In this document: one piece after another, positions 9,430-17,516 of the stretch
Layout of the letters: every line of letters starts with the position of its first letter
Numbering within the stretch: the stretch's first letter is position 1
Source of the DNA: JAXLYE01 sp046351595
GTDB lineage: Bacteria; Myxococcota_A; Polyangia; Palsa-1104; JAEUJZ01
Reading direction: 5' to 3'
DNA: 64,000 nt
Assembly (NCBI GenBank): GCA_046351595.1
Contig: JAXLYE010000001.1
Span: 496,001 to 560,000 of the forward strand
Program-made: the position numbers and the translations under genes
Notes under the pieces: model-generated
Databases searched by the model: none
What the model was told of the DNA's origin: nothing
What the model saw: the letters and a program-made list of their open reading frames with translations, nothing else

Positions 9430-11997
9430 TCAGCGGCTGATGTTCAGCAGCGTCAGCGGCGTGCTCGGGTTCTCGGTCAGGAGCACGTCGGCCTTGCGGT
9501 CGCCGTTGAGATCCCCGACGAAGTAGCCGCGCCCGAGCTCGTAGCTGCGCGGCGACGGCGAGAACACGAGGTCGCCGGTCTGGACGAAGAGCTGCAGCCG
9601 CTTGGTGGTGCCGCAGCTCACGGCCAGATCGAGCTTGCCGTCGCCGCTCACGTCCCCGAGCTGGACGTCGAGCGGGAAGTCGCAGACCGCGACGGTGCGC
9701 ACCGGGCTGAAGGTGCCGTCGCCCTTGCCGAGGAGGAAGCCGACGCTGCCGGCGTCCGCGCACGCGGTCACCAGATCGAGCTTGCCGTCGCCGTTGACGT
9801 CGAGCGCGGTCAGCGACGACGGGCTCGCGCAGGCGGTGACGGAGCGCGCGGTGTTGAAGGCGCCGGCCGCGGCGGCGCTGCCCTGCAGGTAGCTCAGGGT
9901 GCTGCCGTCGGCGTTGGCGGTCACCAGATCGGGCCGACCGTCGCCGCTGAAGTCGGCGAGGACCACGGCCACCGGGTTCTTGCCCGTCGGAAACTCCTTG
10001 GACGTGCCGAAGTTGCCGGTGCCGTTGCCGATCAGGACGCTGACGCTGTCGACGTCGGCGTTGGCGGTGACGACATCGAGCATCGTATCGCCGTTGACGT
10101 CGCCGACGGCGATGGCGTTGGGCGTCTTGCCGACGCTGAAGGTGCGCTGGTTGGCCATGGTGCCGTCGCCGTTGCCGAGCAGCAGGCTGACCACCGCGGA
10201 GTCGTAGTTGGGCGCTACGAGATCGAGCTTGCCGTCGCCGTTGAAGTCGCCGGCGGCGATCGCGCCCGGGCCCTTGTCGAGGTTGAGGGTGGGGCCGCCG
10301 CTCTTGAATCCGCCGTCGCCCAGGCCGAGCGCGATCGAGCCCATGCTGGAGATCACCGAAACCGAGGCCAGATCGGTCACGCCGTCGCCGTTGAAGTCGC
10401 CGGTGGTCACGGCGTCACGCGCCAGGATGCCGAGGTCCGGAGAGCTCAGCACCGTGCCGTCGCCGCGGCCGAACAGCACCGACGTGCGTCCGTTGCTCTG
10501 CTCGACGCCGACCAGGTCCAGCTTCATGTCCTGATCGAAGTCGGCGAGCGAGGCGGCGAGGAGCGCGCTGCGCGAGGTGCTGACCCGCGCCTGCCCGCCG
10601 AAGGTGCCGTCGCCGCTGCCGGGCAGGTAGACGATGCCCTGGGAGAAGACCGTCGTGGTGCCGCGCCCGGTGACGACCAGATCGAGCTTGCCGTCGCGGT
10701 TCCAGTCGGCCGAGAGCAGGATGCCGCTGCCATAGAGCACGCTGTAGCTGCGCGCCGCGCCGAACTTGCCGTCGCCCGAGCCGCCAAAGACGAGCGCCCG
10801 GCCGTCCACGACCAGCGCCGCCACGTCGGTCTTGCCGTCGCCGTTGTAGTCGCCCGCGGTCACGGCCGGCACGACGTCGGTGGTGGTGTAGAAGAACGAC
10901 GCGGCGGGCGGCGCGCCGGTCTGCATCGGGATGACCGCGACCCCGCCCTGCTTGCCCGTCCCCGGGAACGCCAGGTCGCCGCCGCCAGCGGCCAAAAGGT
11001 CGAGCTTGCCGTCGCCGTTGACGTCGGCGACCCGCACCGAGTAGAGCGGCCAGCCCGGGCTGCGCCACACCGTCGTGGCGGTGCCGAGGCTGCCGTCGCC
11101 CTTGCCCGCGAGGTAGGCCAGCTCGCCCGAGCGCGTGACGAAGCAGAGGTCGGCCTTGCCGTCGCCGCTGACGTCGGCGACGGTGAGGTTTAAGGGCGAG
11201 CTGTCGACGGCCGAGAAGCGGGTATCGAAGATCGCGCCGGTGCGCACGAACCGGCCGTTGCCGTCGCCGAGGAACGTGTTCACGACCGAGCTCGAGACCG
11301 TCACGACATCGAGCTTGCCGTCGCTGTTGAGGTCACCGAGGGTGAAGGTCGTCACGATCGTGCCGGACAGGTCGAACGCGGGCCCGGGCTGGAGCGGCGC
11401 GCGCCCGGCGCTCAGGTGCAGGCGCAGGGTGGCGCCGTCGCTGCTCAGCACGAAGGCGTCGGGCTTGCCGTCGCCGTTGCTGTCGCCCGTCGCCACCACC
11501 TTCGCGCTGTCGCCCTCGAGGGTCTGCTCCAGCGGCAAGAGCGCGACCGGATCCGCGGCCAGCGTGAACAGGTCGTCGCGCTCGCTGCCCCGGAACGTCA
11601 GCGGGTGCTCGACGCGCACCAGCTTCTTGCCGGTGGTGTTGACCCGCGCCGGCAGCTGCACCTGCGCCTGCGTCGTCGACACCAGCTTGAGCAGCGGCAC
11701 CGCCGTGCCGTCGATCGTGACGCGCAGGTCGGGCGTGAAGTTGCGCCCGGTCAGCGTCAGGATCGGCGTCGCCCCGGCGAAGGCCGTCGCCGGCTCGATG
11801 CGCACAAGCTGCGGGACGCGCGCGGTCTGGGCGGAGAGCTCAAGACCGGGGCCCGGATCCGCCGCCGGCTCGTCGAGACCGGGCGATCCGCAGCCGGCGC
11901 CGAGGCAGGCGACCAGCACCGCGCCGCCCACCACCGGGGTCCGGGCGCGGGCGCGCAGCAGCATGAAGGGAGAGAGCGAGCGACGACGACGGGGCAT
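9430..11997 (-). CDS. FG-GAP/VCBS-repeat lipoprotein with IPT/TIG-like domain
   Basis: 855 residues from the ATG complementary to 11995-11997, with a textbook AAGGAGG upstream. The signal peptide ends in a lipobox (LGAGC). An IPT/TIG-like immunoglobulin domain (about 58-125, PATAFAGATPILTLTGRNF) is followed by 15 or more FG-GAP/VCBS units, each carrying a Ca-binding-type Asp loop such as DSNGDGKPD, DVNGDGKLD or DFNGDGVTD. The repeats should form beta-propeller blades, as in integrin alpha N-termini. The protein is anchored outside the cytoplasm and likely mediates binding or scaffolding. It sits alone, converging on the MCCFS gene and 77 bp downstream of the M4 protease gene on the same strand. 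Confidence 0.9.
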   Translation of the reverse strand: MPRRRRSLSPFMLLRARARTPVVGGAVLVACLGAGCGSPGLDEPAADPGPGLELSAQTARVPQLVRIEPATAFAGATPILTLTGRNFTPDLRVTIDGTAVPLLKLVSTTQAQVQLPARVNTTGKKLVRVEHPLTFRGSERDDLFTLAADPVALLPLEQTLEGDSAKVVATGDSNGDGKPDAFVLSSDGATLRLHLSAGRAPLQPGPAFDLSGTIVTTFTLGDLNSDGKLDVVTVSSSVVNTFLGDGNGRFVRTGAIFDTRFSAVDSSPLNLTVADVSGDGKADLCFVTRSGELAYLAGKGDGSLGTATTVWRSPGWPLYSVRVADVNGDGKLDLLAAGGGDLAFPGTGKQGGVAVIPMQTGAPPAASFFYTTTDVVPAVTAGDYNGDGKTDVAALVVDGRALVFGGSGDGKFGAARSYSVLYGSGILLSADWNRDGKLDLVVTGRGTTTVFSQGIVYLPGSGDGTFGGQARVSTSRSALLAASLADFDQDMKLDLVGVEQSNGRTSVLFGRGDGTVLSSPDLGILARDAVTTGDFNGDGVTDLASVSVISSMGSIALGLGDGGFKSGGPTLNLDKGPGAIAAGDFNGDGKLDLVAPNYDSAVVSLLLGNGDGTMANQRTFSVGKTPNAIAVGDVNGDTMLDVVTANADVDSVSVLIGNGTGNFGTSKEFPTGKNPVAVVLADFSGDGRPDLVTANADGSTLSYLQGSAAAAGAFNTARSVTACASPSSLTALDVNGDGKLDLVTACADAGSVGFLLGKGDGTFSPVRTVAVCDFPLDVQLGDVSGDGKLDLAVSCGTTKRLQLFVQTGDLVFSPSPRSYELGRGYFVGDLNGDRKADVLLTENPSTPLTLLNISR

Positions 11998-12074
11998 GGA
12001 CAGGCCTCCTTGGGGGTTGAAGGAGGCCGTGCATAACACGGGGCACTGATACCGGGGATTCCCCGGTCAGGCGG

Positions 12075-13802
12075 CTAGAACCGGCCCGGCGGGCGCGAGC
12101 ACAGCGACCAGATGCCCGGCACCGCGACCGTGTCCCACGCCTTGTGCACGGTCAGCCACTCCTGCGAGCAGCGGCCGTACAGGTTCTCGGCGGCGGCGGC
12201 GGTGGCGTAGCGCGCGTCCTCGAAGTTCGACGTCGAGGTCAAGAGGCGCACGTTGGCGTAGTAGAAGATCCGCAGCGCCTTCTCGATGCCGAGCGGCTTG
12301 TCGACCTTGACGTCGGTCTTGCTGCGCGGGTGGCCGCCGCCCTGGGCCATCAGGTAGAAGGCCAGGTTGCCGATGCCGCTGTTGAAGTGCACGCCGCCGT
12401 TGTCGATCATCCCGGTCTCGCGCTCGGGGTAGTAGTCCTTGCTGGCGCCGTCCTTGGTGGGATCGTTCATCAGCCGCAGCGCGCCGATGGTAGCGAACAA
12501 CAGGCCGATCACGTCCTCGCCGATCTTCCAGGTGCTGGCGTCGGCGGTGATCGACGCGGGGTTGCCCATCGCGCCGCCGCCCGACTTGGACCACGCCTCG
12601 CAGCCGGCGCCCAGGATGTCGCTCATCGCCTCGTTGAGCGCGCCCGGCTCGTTCATGTACGTGAGGTTCGAGGTCATCGACGTCACGGCGTGCGTCAGCT
12701 CGTGCGCGGCGACGTCGAAGCCGAGGGTCAGGTCCTTGAGCGTGAGCAGGCCGCCGAAGGCGTCGCCGTCGCCGTAGACCATCTGGTTGAACATGTCCGG
12801 GATCCACGCGGCGTTCTCGCCCGAGCAGCCCATGCCGGTGTCGAACGTGCCGTGCACCGACGAGACGAGCTTGGCGCCCTTGTCGTCGTAGGAGTCGCGG
12901 CCGAACATGTGCTTGTAGAACCAGTACACCTTGCCGGTGTTGTCGTAGGCGCGCGTGCCCGAGGCGTCCATCGTCGTGCCGCCCTCGTCCATCAGCTTCG
13001 TGCCGGGCAGCTCGGAGCCGTCCTTGAGGCAGACCTTCTTCAGGTCGTAGATCGAGCGGTCGAGGGCGGTGTACACGCGCGGGTGGCGGGCGACGAGCGT
13101 GCCGTCGCTGGCGCTGGCGAACAGCTCGGCGAAGGTGCGGCCCTCGGCGCCGTGGTACTCGGCGCGGGCGCGGTAGACCAGGCGCGGCGCGCCACCCGGC
13201 GGGACGTAGATCGCCAGCGTCGGCGCATCCAGCAGGCGGCCGGTGCCGAGCGTCGCCAGCGCCGCGCCCATCGCCGCCGCGCCGTCGAGCTTCTTGTCGT
13301 CGGCGAGGCGCAGCTCGGGGTGGAGCTGGCCGTGCAGCCGCTCGAGGGCGCCGTCCGCGGACAGGCCGAGCACCACCTCGCGGCCGACCACGTCGAGGCC
13401 GGCGTGGCGCTGCTGCAGCTTGACGAAGCGGCGGCCGTCCTTGTCGGTGGCGTCCGAGATCACGGTGAAGTCGGTCTCGGGCGCCAGGCGGAACGAGGGC
13501 GCGAGCGCGCCGCGCACGAGCAGCTGCACCGCGGCCGCGGCCGGCGCCGAGCCCATGGGCGCCATGGCGACCCGGCCGGCGAGGTAGCGCGGCGTCGTAT
13601 TGTCGGCGTAGGCGACCTCGGTGACGCCGAGCGGGGCGAGCGAGCCGCCCTGCGTGTGGACCAGCTCCGAGGCCGGCGCGTCACAGCCGGCGACAAGCAG
13701 CGAGGCCAGCGACAGCCCGAGGGCGGCGCGGCCAGCGAGGGTGAGGCGGCCAGCGAGGGTGGGACGGCCAGCGGGGGTGAGTCGGGAGGGAAGGTGCGGC
13801 AT
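12075..13802 (-). CDS. Thermolysin-like M4 metalloprotease, lipoprotein
   Basis: 575 residues, with AAGGAGAG ahead of the start. The signal region is unusual, with a tandem six-residue repeat (RLTPAG-RPTLAG-RLTLAG) before the hydrophobic core and lipobox (LVAGC). A propeptide-like region (about 60-230) precedes the catalytic domain. The zinc site HELTH (about 365) and the downstream Glu ligand in GALNEAMSD are intact, as is the M4 signature GGVHFNSGIGNLAFYL. It is expected to be a secreted or surface-tethered endopeptidase, autoprocessed from a pro-form; myxobacteria use such enzymes in predation and nutrient release. It is probably transcribed alone, though the FG-GAP gene follows on the same strand. 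Confidence 0.93.
   Translation of the reverse strand: MPHLPSRLTPAGRPTLAGRLTLAGRAALGLSLASLLVAGCDAPASELVHTQGGSLAPLGVTEVAYADNTTPRYLAGRVAMAPMGSAPAAAAVQLLVRGALAPSFRLAPETDFTVISDATDKDGRRFVKLQQRHAGLDVVGREVVLGLSADGALERLHGQLHPELRLADDKKLDGAAAMGAALATLGTGRLLDAPTLAIYVPPGGAPRLVYRARAEYHGAEGRTFAELFASASDGTLVARHPRVYTALDRSIYDLKKVCLKDGSELPGTKLMDEGGTTMDASGTRAYDNTGKVYWFYKHMFGRDSYDDKGAKLVSSVHGTFDTGMGCSGENAAWIPDMFNQMVYGDGDAFGGLLTLKDLTLGFDVAAHELTHAVTSMTSNLTYMNEPGALNEAMSDILGAGCEAWSKSGGGAMGNPASITADASTWKIGEDVIGLLFATIGALRLMNDPTKDGASKDYYPERETGMIDNGGVHFNSGIGNLAFYLMAQGGGHPRSKTDVKVDKPLGIEKALRIFYYANVRLLTSTSNFEDARYATAAAAENLYGRCSQEWLTVHKAWDTVAVPGIWSLCSRPPGRF
13729..13782 (-). repeat. Three 18-bp tandem repeats in signal-peptide coding region
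   Basis: Three consecutive 18-bp units (13729-13746, 13747-13764, 13765-13782; + strand consensus CGGCCAGCGAGGGTGAGG) encode the (R)xTLAG repeats just before the hydrophobic core of the M4 protease signal peptide. The unit length is a multiple of three, so gain or loss of copies keeps frame. Confidence 0.8.
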
Positions 13803-13880
13803 GAAGCTCTCTCCTTGTCGGTGTTGCCTGGAGTTTGGTGAGGCGCGCGAAGTCCAGCCGGACCGGCGTTGGGCAAGAGA

Positions 13881-14297
13881 CTACTCAAATTCCGCGCGCG
13901 CCTTAAGCTCGTGGAACCAGAAAGCAAGGGCCAGGCACACGAGCAGGCCGCTTGTCGTCAGGCTGACCGTCGGCACCGAGGGCTCCGTCGGCGTAAGCTC
14001 AACAAGACCGAGGCGGAAGCGCAGCGCCGGCACCGCCAGCCCGCACAGGAACCCGACAAGCGGCAGCGGCGCGGCGAGCAGCAGCAGCCCGAGCGCGAGC
14101 CGCCGTGCCCCGCGCTGCCGGCGCAAGAGCAGCGGCGCCAGCGCCCCGTGGCCGATGATGAGCGCGAGCAGCCCGACCAGCGCCCCGACGAGGTAGGAGC
14201 GCTCGTCCGGCATCAGCGTCAGCGTCGGCAAGAGCAGGAGCGACAGCAGCAGCACGTGCGCAAGCGGCGCCAGCGTGCGGGCGCGCCACTCAGCCAA
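13881..14297 (-). CDS. Small polytopic membrane protein
   Basis: 138 residues with about four hydrophobic helices (LAHVLLLSLLLLPTLTLM, YLVGALVGLLALIIGHGALA, LALGLLLLAAPLPLVGFLCG, VSLTTSGLLVCLALAFWFH). The only start that reaches full length is a TTG that overlaps the stop of the upstream membrane-protein gene by 8 bases, so translational coupling is likely. A shorter version from a downstream GTG is possible. No family was recognised. It is the last gene of the leftward group that begins with the DUF1592-type gene at 19262. Confidence 0.65.
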   Translation of the reverse strand: MAEWRARTLAPLAHVLLLSLLLLPTLTLMPDERSYLVGALVGLLALIIGHGALAPLLLRRQRGARRLALGLLLLAAPLPLVGFLCGLAVPALRFRLGLVELTPTEPSVPTVSLTTSGLLVCLALAFWFHELKARAEFE

Positions 14298-16185
14298 GGC
14301 GGGCGTCCCGACGGCGCCGCCGCAGGCCGAGGACGAACAGCGCGGCGCCCAGCGGCAGGCTCAGCGCGCTCACCACGCAGCCGACGTAGAACGTGCGCGG
14401 CGCGTACTTCACCACCACGGTGTGCCGGCCCGGCCCGAGGCCGCGCAGGTCGATCGCCAGCCGCCCCGCGACCTTGACCGCTTGGGCGCCCGCCGGCTCG
14501 GCGCGGAAGTGCTCGTTCCAGTTCGAGTTGATGAGCAGCAGCGTGTCGCCGCGCACGAGCTCCAGCGTGATCTCGCGGCGGCTCGGCGTGAAGCGCTCGG
14601 CGAGCACCTGGCCCGCCTGCGGATCTACAAGGCGCGCCTGCGGCACGTCGCCGACCTCGAGCTGCTCGGCGCGCTGCAGCGGCGCCTCTTCGTCGCAGCC
14701 GAGCACGCCCCAGCCGTGCTGCACCATGAGCTCGCGCATCTGGCTCCAGTGGCCCTGCACGTGGAAGAAGCGCGTCGCCGCGGCGGGCGCGCTGAGCGGG
14801 ATCGTGAACACGCCGCGGAAGCTGTAGTGGAAAAAGATCGCGGCATCGAGCGCGCACAGCCCGCACACGATCGCCAGCACCGCCGTCGCCTTCGTTGCCG
14901 CTTGAGGGGCCGAGCGCCGGCGCAGCCAGCCGAGCACCGCCTGCCCGCCGAAGCCTGCGAGCAGCGCCGCGAACAGCGTCACCAGCACCAGGTGCCGCGA
15001 CGGCACGCGCAGGTCGCGCAGGATCGGCAGCTTCTGCAAGAGCGACCACGGCGCCAGCGGCGAGAAGTTGCCCATCGACAGCAGCGCCGACACGATGAGC
15101 AGCGCCCACAGCCGCACCAGCCACGTGCGCTCGCCCGACCGGCGCGGCGGCGCGCCCGGCTTCGGCCGGCGCAGGCCGAGCAGCGTCACGCCGAGCAGCG
15201 GCAGCGTGAGCAGCGGCAGCCGCGCCGTGTACTCGTGCGACCAGTACTTGCGACCGGCGAGCGGGCCGAGGTCGCGGAACATCACCAGGTCGCGCACGAG
15301 GTTGTAGATCGTCGTCATGTCCGGCGTGCGCCGGAACAGCGGCCGCGGGTGATCGAGGATGAACTGCAGCGTCGGCAGCATGCGCGCCGCCGAGAGCCCG
15401 AGCGCGACCACGCCGAGCAGCGCGAGCAGTCCGAGGTTGCGGCCGAGCCGCGCGAGCAGGCCCGGCTCGCCCGCCTCGCTCTCCGGCTCCGGGCCGAGCG
15501 CCGTCGCCACCGCCCACAAGAGGAGCAGCACGCCCGCCATCGCCGGTGTGAAGGTGCCGCCGAGCAGCGCGATCCAGCCGGCCATCGCGCCCGCCGGGAT
15601 GATCCACTCGGTGCGCTGCCGCGCGCGATCGAAGAACAGCACCAGGTACGGGTACAGCGCGACGCCGGCGAAGTTGATGTGCCCGGCCGAAAGGTGCATC
15701 GCCAGGTAGCCCGACAGCGCGAAGCTCGTGGCCGCGATCCACGACGGCAGCGGCTCAAGGCCCAGGCGCCGCCCGAGCGCCGCGGTGCCGAACAGCGCCA
15801 GCACGAGGTACAGCGCCATCGACACCTTCAAGCCCCACGGCGTCCCCAAGAGCAGCACGAACCAGAAGGTCGGCGCGCCCTCCATCGACTGCGGGTTGGC
15901 CAGGCCGACCTCGCCGCCGCACGAGTACGGGTTCCACAGCGGCACCTGGTGGTAGAAGACCACGGCGCGGCGCGCCATCTCGGTCATCGTCTCGAAGTAG
16001 CGCCAGTCGTAGCGCCCGGACCACAGCCCGCCGCTCTGCCACGCCGGCCACAGCGCGAAGCCGACCAGCGCCGCCGCGACCAGCACCGCGACGAGCCGCC
16101 CGCGCCGGCCCCCGCCGCCGCCGTCTCGTCCGCCCGGTCCGTCCGCTTCGGCGGCCTTCGACCGCTGCGCAGCCGCCGCGGCCAT
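14290..16185 (-). CDS. Large polytopic membrane protein, YfhO/GT-C-like
   Basis: 631 residues from the ATG complementary to 16183-16185, only 5 bp after the DUF1552 stop codon. The first 25 residues are charged and Gly-rich, then about 10-12 transmembrane helices alternate with an early loop carrying polar/aromatic residues (YDWRYFETMTEM, PLWNPYSCGGE). The segment ALFGTAALGRRLGLEPLPSW and the SGYLAMHLSAGHINF region resemble YfhO and other GT-C-fold membrane proteins. A soluble domain lies near the C-terminus (about 470-600). By analogy it may transfer a sugar or lipid-linked group outside the membrane, but a catalytic Asp motif was not confirmed, so the assignment is tentative. Confidence 0.7.
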   Translation of the reverse strand: MAAAAAQRSKAAEADGPGGRDGGGGGRRGRLVAVLVAAALVGFALWPAWQSGGLWSGRYDWRYFETMTEMARRAVVFYHQVPLWNPYSCGGEVGLANPQSMEGAPTFWFVLLLGTPWGLKVSMALYLVLALFGTAALGRRLGLEPLPSWIAATSFALSGYLAMHLSAGHINFAGVALYPYLVLFFDRARQRTEWIIPAGAMAGWIALLGGTFTPAMAGVLLLLWAVATALGPEPESEAGEPGLLARLGRNLGLLALLGVVALGLSAARMLPTLQFILDHPRPLFRRTPDMTTIYNLVRDLVMFRDLGPLAGRKYWSHEYTARLPLLTLPLLGVTLLGLRRPKPGAPPRRSGERTWLVRLWALLIVSALLSMGNFSPLAPWSLLQKLPILRDLRVPSRHLVLVTLFAALLAGFGGQAVLGWLRRRSAPQAATKATAVLAIVCGLCALDAAIFFHYSFRGVFTIPLSAPAAATRFFHVQGHWSQMRELMVQHGWGVLGCDEEAPLQRAEQLEVGDVPQARLVDPQAGQVLAERFTPSRREITLELVRGDTLLLINSNWNEHFRAEPAGAQAVKVAGRLAIDLRGLGPGRHTVVVKYAPRTFYVGCVVSALSLPLGAALFVLGLRRRRRDARLG

Positions 16186-16190
16186 GCGCC

Positions 16191-17507
16191 CTAGCCTTCC
16201 ACCGCCGCGATCGTCGAGCTTACCTTGCCGCCGTCGGTGCCGTACTCGGACAGGGGCACGCCGGCGGCGCGCAGCACCGTCAACAGCGCCTTGCTGGCGT
16301 TGTCCTTCGTCGTCGAGCGCACGTGCAGCCCGCCCTTGAGCTTGCCGTTGGCGCGCCCCGCCAGCAGGATCGGGAACTCGTCGTTCGAGTGCACGTTGCC
16401 CTCGGACAGCTCGGTCGTGCACAGGATCGCCGAGCGATCGAGCAGGTTGCCGTCGCCGTCCGGCGTGTCGCGCAGCCGCCCGAGGAAGTACGCCAGCTGC
16501 TTCATCGTCAGCACCACCGCCGCGTGCACGGTCGGCTGCGGCACCGCCTCGTCGTGGCAGATCTGGTGCAGGCCGTTCTTGGCGCCCGCCTGCCAGACCA
16601 CCACGCCCGATCCCGCCGTCGAGAACATCACCGAGAATACGCGCGTCAGATCACACGCCAGCGCCAGCGCGACCAGGTCCGACAGGATCTGGTTCTTCTG
16701 CTCGATCTGCTCCTTGCCGTCGAGATCGGGCAGCTCGCTCGGCATGCCCGGCGCCTTGCAGGTCATCGCGAAGGTGTCCAGGCGCCGCTCGATCGAGCGC
16801 ACGCTCTCGAGGTGCTGATCGAGGCGGATCCGGTCGCGCGCCGAGACCCTGCCCTTGAGCCCCTGCACGTCGCCGAGCACGGCATCGAGCACGCTGCGCC
16901 GCGCCTTGTTGATCTGGACGTTGGAGGCGCCGCCGAACAGCCGCCGGAACAGCGCCGGCGGCGAGTACTCCGACGGGTTGACGTTGTTCGGGCCGTTGTG
17001 CGAGAGGTGCTGGAACGTCGTCCCCTCGTCGGTGCCGCGGAAGGTGCAGACGCCCACCTCGAGCGAGCGGAACGGCGTCTTGCCGCCCAGGTGATCCGCC
17101 GCCACCTGATCGATCGACTTCACCGCGAACGTCGAGACGATGGTGTCGCGCGTGGTCCCGACCTTGAAGAAGGGCGCGCCCGACAGGATGCCGGCCATGC
17201 CCGAGTGGTGCGGGTGCGTCGCGGTCTTGATCTCCAGCCCGGTCAGCGTCGAGTAGTACGGGCGCAGCGCCTCCAGCGGCTTGAGCTCCTCGGGCGCCTC
17301 CCACGCGGTGCCGGTCGCCTGCGGGATCCAGTGCTCGCGGCGGATGCCGTTGCCCCAGAACCAGACGCCGAAGCGCCGCGGCGAGGCGTCGGCGGCCTCG
17401 GCCCGCGCCGAGCGCATCACGTCGAGCAGCGGCAGCCCGAGCCGCACCGCCGCGGAAGAGACCACCCCGCGCAGCAGGGTCCGTCGAGACAGAAGTAGAC
17501 GGGGCAT
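16191..17507 (-). CDS. DUF1552 protein with Tat-type signal
   Basis: 438 residues. The N-terminus has a twin-arginine-type signal (LLSRRTLLRGVVSSAAV), suggesting export in folded form, possibly with a cofactor. The body matches the DUF1552 family seen in planctomycetes and myxobacteria: RRFGVWFWGNGIRREHWIP, THPHHSGMAGILSGAPF and the late segment TTELSEGNVHSNDEFPILLA. These proteins recall sulfatase/alkaline-phosphatase-like folds, but the function is not established. It directly follows the DUF1592-type gene (9 bp), the usual partner of DUF1552, and precedes the YfhO-like gene (5 bp), so the genes form one operon. Confidence 0.9.
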   Translation of the reverse strand: MPRLLLSRRTLLRGVVSSAAVRLGLPLLDVMRSARAEAADASPRRFGVWFWGNGIRREHWIPQATGTAWEAPEELKPLEALRPYYSTLTGLEIKTATHPHHSGMAGILSGAPFFKVGTTRDTIVSTFAVKSIDQVAADHLGGKTPFRSLEVGVCTFRGTDEGTTFQHLSHNGPNNVNPSEYSPPALFRRLFGGASNVQINKARRSVLDAVLGDVQGLKGRVSARDRIRLDQHLESVRSIERRLDTFAMTCKAPGMPSELPDLDGKEQIEQKNQILSDLVALALACDLTRVFSVMFSTAGSGVVVWQAGAKNGLHQICHDEAVPQPTVHAAVVLTMKQLAYFLGRLRDTPDGDGNLLDRSAILCTTELSEGNVHSNDEFPILLAGRANGKLKGGLHVRSTTKDNASKALLTVLRAAGVPLSEYGTDGGKVSSTIAAVEG

Positions 17508-17516
17508 GTTCGCTCC

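Noticed and set aside
9259..11193. A 644-residue + strand frame opposite the FG-GAP gene
   Set aside because: The repeated valine/alanine pattern mirrors the Asp-rich repeats of the real gene on the other strand.
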